Assembly (NCBI GenBank): GCA_963576725.1
Contig: OY755237.1
Span: 56,643,805-56,707,804 of the forward strand
Length of the DNA stretch: 64,000 nt
Reading direction: 5' to 3'
DNA from: Azorinus chamasolen
Taxonomy: Eukaryota; Mollusca; Bivalvia; Cardiida; Solecurtidae
Shown here: piece by piece, positions 43,501-52,500 of the stretch
Layout: each line of letters opens with the position of its first letter
Numbering within the stretch: position 1 is the stretch's first letter
Made by a program: the position numbers and the translations under genes
Notes under the pieces: generated by a model
The model's input: only the letters and a program-made list of their open reading frames with translations
Told to the model about the DNA's origin: nothing
The model's database searches: none

Positions 43501-46500
43501 GTGTGTTTTATTTGAAACAGTTCAACATTATATATTGAGGTCGAAAAGATTCAGTTACTGATAATCTAATATATATTTATATTTTAACAGTTACTTTAAT
43601 ACATTGACATTAACTGGCTACTTACCAATTCCCTTAATTGAGTCCTTTTGTCGACCCTGTAAAACTTTACCGTTTGTATCATAGCCAATGAAGGAAAGGG
43701 ATAGTATTTGTGTGAAAAGGCCCCTTCATTTTCCTTTTTCCCATTGGTTTTCCCTGCAGACTCTCTTTCTCTCTCTATTTCTCAATTTCTCTGAAGTTTT
43801 CCATCTTGTTCTCACCCACTCACTCTCTCTTTCACTCTGATCCTTTGAATTTATATGCGTATACTTGTGTGACTGTCATTTTACTTTGTACTTTATTATT
43901 CCATTTACTGTAGGGGAAGGGCTTTATCTAAGTTGGAAGAACTTGTTGCCCAACCCCATTTCTGGTTATTATGAAATAAAATATGTTTACACTTACTGAC
44001 ATTCAAATAGTATCGGTAAATTAGAACATCTCTTCTCAAGCACATTGCTGGCCATCGCTATTTCAAACAAAACATGTAAGAATGTAATTGAACTACATTT
44101 AAATGCTTTAACTATAATAAAAATGTAAATATATTTGTATTGAAAACTGATTTAGACAGATAAATGGAACTAATATATTTATTTCTTAACATTACTTCAT
44201 ATTTTGTTTATCTAAATTATATCCGAAACAGGCTATGTTTTCGAGGGATATTGAGTGGGCAGGGAAAAGCAGAAGGCACCTGTTATTTAGAAATCCCAGA
44301 AATAGTTAATTGCAATATCTTCTTCGTCATCATCTTCATATTCAGTAACCGCAATAAAATCAAATAAACACATCTGTTAGGATCATATACACCAACATAA
44401 ATGGAAAGAAAGGTTGTTACTGGTAGTATAACTATTCCTGAAATATATTTAATTAACTTATATACTATAATGTTTAGCAATGAAGCTCCAATAAGCCCAT
44501 CTGTTTGAATCATATACACTAAACATTATTGGAGAGCAACCTTGTGACTTGTAGCAGTTTGTTTCCTGGAATAGATTAAATTAGTCCATATACTATAATG
44601 CAGAGCAATAAAACTCATAAAATCTTTTTCACACTTTTGCAAACAGAGTAGACCGAGATCAGACACCTAATGTAGGAGTCATCTGATCAGGGTTTGCTCT
44701 GTTTGCTTATGAAATTACAGTTAAACCTCTCTAAACCGGACGTTAAATTTAGTATAAATATCGGTCTTGGGGACAGGTGGCAGCTTAATGCAGGGTGAAA
44801 GTCATGCAGAAAGCTCCTCTAGGAGCTTTCTGCATGACTTTCATCCTGCATTAAGCAGCCACCTGCCTAAAAGTACCCAAATTCTTCTCATCTAGGATTC
44901 CGGTTTAGAGAGGTTTTACTGTATAAGAGATCTGACTCTACAGTCATACCAATACACATACGGTATGCCATTATACAAATTCAGGTAATCAATGTTCATG
45001 ATGTCATTATATCCTAAATGGAGGCTCCACAGGGAAATGAATAACTCTTTGATTACCTGCAATGCGTCCATGCAGTTTGAATCTAGATCAAACGCCATAA
45101 ATGTTGGGTCTGATCCTAGGTCCACACTACTAGTCTAGATCAAACGCCATAAATGTTGGGTCTAATCCTAGGTCCACACTACTAGTCTAGATCAAACGCC
45201 ATAAATGTTGGGTCTAATCCTAGGTCCACACTACTAGTCTAGATCAAACGCCATAAATGTTGGGTCTAATCCTAGGTCCACACTACTAGTCTAGATCAAA
45301 CGCCATAAATGTTGGGTCTAATCCTAGGTCCACACTACTAGTCTAGATCAAACGCCATAAATGTTGGGTCTAATCCTAGGTCCACACTACTAGTCACTTT
45401 ACTTCCGCAATTGTTAAGTTATTATTTTACGTAAAAAAAACAGGTAAGATTTGAGATGCAATTTTTAATTAGTATACATACTTAGACAACTGTAATTCAT
45501 TTCATTTAGTGATTCAATATTTTGTTTCTAAAGTTGCTGAAAGCACATATATGGTATTATTTCTATGACAGATTTGGTTGCTTCATTGCCGCGTTAATAT
45601 CTCTATAGTGCAAATTGTTCCATTTCTTTATTATAATTTAATGACCGACACTACATGTATTACCTTCTATATTTCAGTAGCTAAGTTTATATTACTAGTT
45701 TGCAGTTACAAATTATTGTACTGGATGATTGTTTTGAACTTCTCAGACTCTACAAGTATGTAGCCGTGGTGGACTTTGACGAGTTCATCGTGCCCAACCT
45801 AGATAGGAACTTTATAGAGCTCACGGTGAGGATATAACATCTAATAACGTACTTCATCCTCGGTGTTGTTATATTTTCTGGTCCTTCGTGGTCATTAGAG
45901 GTTTGATCCATGTTGCTCATGTCAAAATAGTCCAGAGAATGCATCTCATTATTTCTTTAATTGCAGACTTTATACTGCTCAACGAATACAACTACATGTA
46001 TTTCATGAAACAAGGGCACTACATCCATTAAATATTGATCTACTGCTTTTTGGTGATAAGGCCTTGTCTTATGAGCAAAATTGTGTGTTTTATTTGAAAC
46101 AGTTCAACATTATATATTGAGGTCGAAAAGATTCAGTTACTGATAATCTAATATATATTTATATTTTAACAGTTACTTTAATACATTGGCATTAACTGGC
46201 TACTTACCAATTCCCTTAATTGAGTCCTTTTGTCGACCCTGTAAAACTTTACCGTTTGTATCATAGCCAATGAAGGAAAGGGATAGTATTTGTGTGAAAA
46301 GGCCCCTTCATTTTCCTTTTTCCCATTGGTTTTCCCTGCAGACTCTCTTTCTCTCTCTATTTCTCAATTTCTCTGAAGTTTTCCATCTTGTTCTCACCCA
46401 CTCACTCTCTCTTTCACTCTGATCCTTTGAATTTATATGCGTATACTTGTGTGACTGTCATTTTACTTTGTACTTTATTATTCCATTTACTGTAGGGGAA

Positions 46501-49500
46501 GGGCTTTATCTAAGTTGGAAGAACTTGTTGCCCAACCCCATTTCTGGTTATTATGAAATAAAATATGTTTACACTTACTGACATTCAAATAGTATCGGTA
46601 AATTAGAACATCTCTTCTCAAGCACATTGCTGGCCATCGCTATTTCAAACAAAACATGTAAGAATGTAATTGAACTACATTTAAATGCTTTAACTATAAT
46701 AAAAATGTAAATATATTTGTATTGAAAACTGATTTAGACAGATAAATGGAACTAATATATTTATTTCTTAACATTACTTCATATTTTGTTTATCTAAATT
46801 ATATCCGAAACAGGCTATGTTTTCGAGGGATATTGAGTGGGCAGGGAAAAGCAGAAGGCACCTGTTATTTAGAAATCCCAGAAATAGTTAATTGCAATAT
46901 CTTCTTCATCATCATCTTCATATTCAGTAACCGCAATAAAATCAAATAAACACATCTGTTAGGATCATATACACCAACATAAATGGAAAGAAAGGTTGTT
47001 ACTGGTAGTATAACTATTCCTGAAATATATTTAATTAACTTATATACTATAATGTTTAGCAATGAAGCTCCAATAAGCCCATCTGTTTGAATCATATACA
47101 CTAAACATTATTGGAGAGCAACCTTGTGACTTGTAGCAGTTTGTTTCCTGGAATAGATTAAATTAGTCCATATACTATAATGCAGAGCAATAAAACTCAT
47201 AAAATCTTTTTCACACTTTTGCAAACAGAGTAGACCGAGATCAGACACCTAATGTAGGAGTCATCTGATCAGGGTTTGCTCTGTTTGCTTATGAAATTAC
47301 AGTTAAACCTCTCTAAACCGGACGTTAAATTTAGTATAAATATCGGTCTTGGGGACAGGTGGCAGCTTAATGCAGGGTGAAAGTCATGCAGAAAGCTCCT
47401 CTATGAGCTTTCTGCATGACTTTCATCCTGCATTAAGCAGCCACCTGCCTAAAAGTACCCAAATTCTTCTCATCTAGGATTCCGGTTTAGAGAGGTTTTA
47501 CTGTATAAGAGATCTGACTCTACAGTCATACCAATACACATACGGTATGCCATTATACAAATTCAGGTAATCAATGTTCATGATGTCATTATATCCTAAA
47601 TGGAGGCTCCACAGGGAAATGAATAACTCTTTGATTACCTGCAATGCGTCCATGCAGTTTGAATCTAGATCAAACGCCATAAATGTTGGGTCTGATCCTA
47701 GGTCCACACTACTAGTCTAGATCAAACGCCATAAATGTTGGGTCTAATCCTAGGTCCACACTACTAGTCTAGATCAAACGCCATAAATGTTGGGTCTAAT
47801 CCTAGGTCCACACTACTAGTCTAGATCAAACGCCATAAATGTTGGGTCTAATCCTAGGTCCACACTACTAGTCTAGATCAAACGCCATAAATGTTGGGTC
47901 TAATCCTAGGTCCACACTACTAGTCTAGATCAAACGCCATAAATGTTGGGTCTAATCCTAGGTCCACACTACTAGTCACTTTACTTCCGCAATTGTTAAG
48001 TTATTATTTTACGTAAAAAAAACAGGTAAGATTTGAGATGCAATTTTTAATTAGTATACATACTTAGACAACTGTAATTCATTTCATTTAGTGATTCAAT
48101 ATTTTGTTTCTAAAGTTGCTGAAAGCACATATATGGTATTATTTCTATGACAGATTTGGTTGCTTCATTGCCGCGTTAATATCTCTATAGTGCAAATTGT
48201 TCCATTTCTTTATTATAATTTAATGACCGACACTACATGTATTACCTTCTATATTTCAGTAGCTAAGTTTATATTACTAGTTTGCAGTTACAAATTATTG
48301 TACTGGATGATTGTTTTGAACTTCTCAGACTCTACAAGTATGTAGCCGTGGTGGACTTTGACGAGTTCATCGTGCCCAACCTAGATAGGAACTTTATAGA
48401 GCTCACGGTGAGGATATAACATCTAATAACGTACTTCATCCTCGGTGTTGTTATATTTTCTGGTCCTTCGTGGTCATTAGAGGTTTGATCCATGTTGCTC
48501 ATGTCAAAATAGTCCAGAGAATGCATCTCATTATTTCTTTAATTGCAGACTTTATACTGCTCAACGAATACAACTACATGTATTTCATGAAACAAGGGCA
48601 CTACATCCATTAAATATTGATCTACTGCTTTTTGGTGATAAGGCCTTGTCTTATGAGCAAAATTGTGTGTTTTATTTGAAACAGTTCAACATTATATATT
48701 GAGGTCGAAAAGATTCAGTTACTGATAATCTAATATATATTTATATTTTAACAGTTACTTTAATACATTGACATTAATTGGCTACTTACCAATTCCCTTA
48801 ATTGAGTCCTTTTGTCGACCCTGTAAAACTTTACCGTTTGTATCATAGCCAATGAAGGAAAGGGATAGTATTTGTGTGAAAAGGCCCCTTCATTTTCCTT
48901 TTTCCCATTGGTTTTCCCTGCAGACTCTCTTTCTCTCTCTATTTCTCAATTTCTCTGAAGTTTTCCATCTTGTTCTCACCCACTCACTCTCTCTTTCACT
49001 CTGATCCTTTGAATTTATATGCGTATACTTGTGTGACTGTCATTTTACTTTGTACTTTATTATTCCATTTACTGTAGGGGAAGGGCTTTATCTAAGTTGG
49101 AAGAACTTGTTGCCCAACCCCATTTCTGGTTATTATGAAATAAAATATGTTTACACTTACTGACATTCAAATAGTATCGGTAAATTAGAACATCTCTTCT
49201 CAAGCACATTGCTGGCCATCGCTATTTCAAACAAAACATGTAAGAATGTAATTGAACTACATTTAAATGCTTTAACTATAATAAAAATGTAAATATATTT
49301 GTATTGAAAACTGATTTAGACAGATAAATGGAACTAATATATTTATTTCTTAACATTACTTCATATTTTGTTTATCTAAATTATATCCGAAACAGGCTAT
49401 GTTTTCGAGGGATATTGAGTGGGCAGGGAAAAGCAGAAGGCACCTGTTATTTAGAAATCCCAGAAATAGTTAATTGCAATATCTTCTTCATCATCATCTT

Positions 49501-52500
49501 CATATTCAGTAACCGCAATAAAATCAAATAAACACATCTGTTAGGATCATATACACCAACATAAATGGAAAGAAAGGTTGTTACTGGTAGTATAACTATT
49601 CCTGAAATATATTTAATTAACTTATATACTATAATGTTTAGCAATGAAGCTCCAATAAGCCCATCTGTTTGAATCATATACACTAAACATTATTGGAGAG
49701 CAACCTTGTGACTTGTAGCAGTTTGTTTCCTGGAATAGATTAAATTAGTCCATATACTATAATGCAGAGCAATAAAACTCATAAAATCTTTTTCACACTT
49801 TTGCAAACAGAGTAGACCGAGATCAGACACCTAATGTAGGAGTCATCTGATCAGGGTTTGCTCTGTTTGCTTATGAAATTACAGTTAAACCTCTCTAAAC
49901 CGGACGTTAAATTTAGTATAAATATCGGTCTTGGGGACAGGTGGCAGCTTAATGCAGGGTGAAAGTCATGCAGAAAGCTCCTCTAGGAGCTTTCTGCATG
50001 ACTTTCATCCTGCATTAAGCAGCCACCTGCCTAAAAGTACCCAAATTCTTCTCATCTAGGATTCCGGTTTAGAGAGGTTTTACTGTATAAGAGATCTGAC
50101 TCTACAGTCATACAATACACATACGGTATGCCATTATACAAATTCAGGTAATCAATGTTCATGATGTCATTATATCCTAAATGGAGGCTCCACAGGGAAA
50201 TGAATAACTCTTTGATTACCTGCAATGCGTCCATGCAGTTTGAATCTAGATCAAACGCCATAAATGTTGGGTCTGATCCTAGGTCCACACTACTAGTCTA
50301 GATCAAACGCCATAAATGTTGGGTCTAATCCTAGGTCCACACTACTAGTCTAGATCAAACGCCATAAATGTTGGGTCTAATCCTAGGTCCACACTACTAG
50401 TCTAGATCAAACGCCATAAATGTTGGGTCTAATCCTAGGTCCACACTACTAGTCTAGATCAAACGCCATAAATGTTGGGTCTAATCCTAGGTCCACACTA
50501 CTAGTCTAGATCAAACGCCATAAATGTTGGGTCTAATCCTAGGTCCACACTACTAGTCACTTTACTTCCGCAATTGTTAAGTTATTATTTTACGTAAAAA
50601 AAACAGGTAAGATTTGAGATGCAATTTTTAATTAGTATACATACTTAGACAACTGTAATTCATTTCATTTAGTGATTCAATATTTTGTTTCTAAAGTTGC
50701 TGAAAGCACATATATGGTATTATTTCTATGACAGATTTGGTTGCTTCATTGCCGCGTTAATATCTCTATAGTGCAAATTGTTCCATTTCTTTATTATAAT
50801 TTAATGACCGACACTACATGTATTACCTTCTATATTTCAGTAGCTAAGTTTATATTACTAGTTTGCAGTTACAAATTATCGCCGCTTGTATTATAAGAAA
50901 ATGTTTATCTTCTTTGCTTTTTGTAACAAAGACTTACGAAGGTGACAGATAAATTTCTGTTAATATTTCTGTTTAATAGTATTAGATTGTCCTGTGTCAG
51001 TTTGTTCCATTTAAAAACTTTAAAAACTTTTCAGCTTTTTCCACCAAAATGCTCTGTCTCCAAAGTAAATATTGCGAATAATTAAACCTCTGTCATAAAA
51101 TACAAATGTATATTTATATTTTTACATTTCAAAATACTGTTTGTCAGTACGAACATACATAATTAATAATGATAAATGATAAATACATCATCCGTTAACT
51201 TTAAAACTTTGCGAGCTGTTTTCTCCAAAGCTGAAAATGGTAGATGGAGCATCGTTCCACTCGGGCGACGAAATGGAGTTATTATAATTAAAATAAATAA
51301 GTAGTGCCAACTTGGCACAATGTTTCAGATTTGAGGTCTCTATGTAGGACTGATGTGTATGTAACATTGACAAACATAATGACGTTTTATTGGTTAAATA
51401 ATAAGTGCTACATGTACAAGAGTCCCTTAATCATTTTAGAATGCATCTAAATAGCATATATGAAAGTGCCAATTTAAAACAAATCAGCATTGGAGGGTAC
51501 GCCCCTCTTGTACCCACAACACCGCGTCTCTGCGGCTCCCCCGGCTCCAAACTTCAAAACTTGCCTACGCGCCTGGCTATAACACCGAAGTATTTCACAC
51601 ACAAAAACAGAAACAAACTCGGCGTCTCATCAGGATCCAAACTGTTTGACACTCTATTTACTGTTTTATAAAGACAATGGAAGAAATGCACACACTTACA
51701 CTAACAATAAACGAAACTATGCCCAGCAGACGACAATGCTGGCATCGAAAGGGTTAAGCAGACATCATTGTTACAGCCGGATAAGGAATACCAGGGATAA
51801 AGTAAATCCCTCTAACCCCGATGTTAAATCTGGTATAAATATCGGTCTTGGAGACAGGTGGCAGCTTAATAGGAGCTTTCTGCGTGATTTTCGCCTTGCA
51901 TTAAGCAGCCAACTGTTTAAAAGTATCTAAATTCTTCTCTGCTAGAATTCCGATTTAGATGGGTTTTACTGTATATGATTGTTTGTAAATGTCTTTTGTA
52001 GAGAAGGCTGCATGGAAAACACCCGTACGCGTCAGTGTTTAGCTTTACCATCCAGTTCCATATCACGGAATGGGTCGGCAATGCCAGTCTGAGTAACAAA
52101 GATCTCTTGCTCGATAAGTTCCAGAAGCACACAGAACCAAAGCGGGTCAATACGAAACTGCTGATGATTCCAGGAAGAATGCACCTGTCAGGGGTCCACA
52201 CGCACGCTGTTCATGACACTCTCAAACCGTATACATGGTAAGTATATCTCTACATCATTAACCCGATGTGATAAATTCTTATATTAATATTCATGTGTTA
52301 AAATGTGTATCTGTGGCGTATATAGATAACTGATATACGAGGCTTTGCCAATAGTGTAGACAAAGACATGAAAGATTACGCTGGAAAGATAGAGAGCAAT
52401 TTACTACATACTCTGATGAGTGCCTAACAGTACAGACCCTGACCGGAGGTCGCCTTGGAGACACTGATTGCAATGCAGGATATTGTGACTGAGTACAGAT

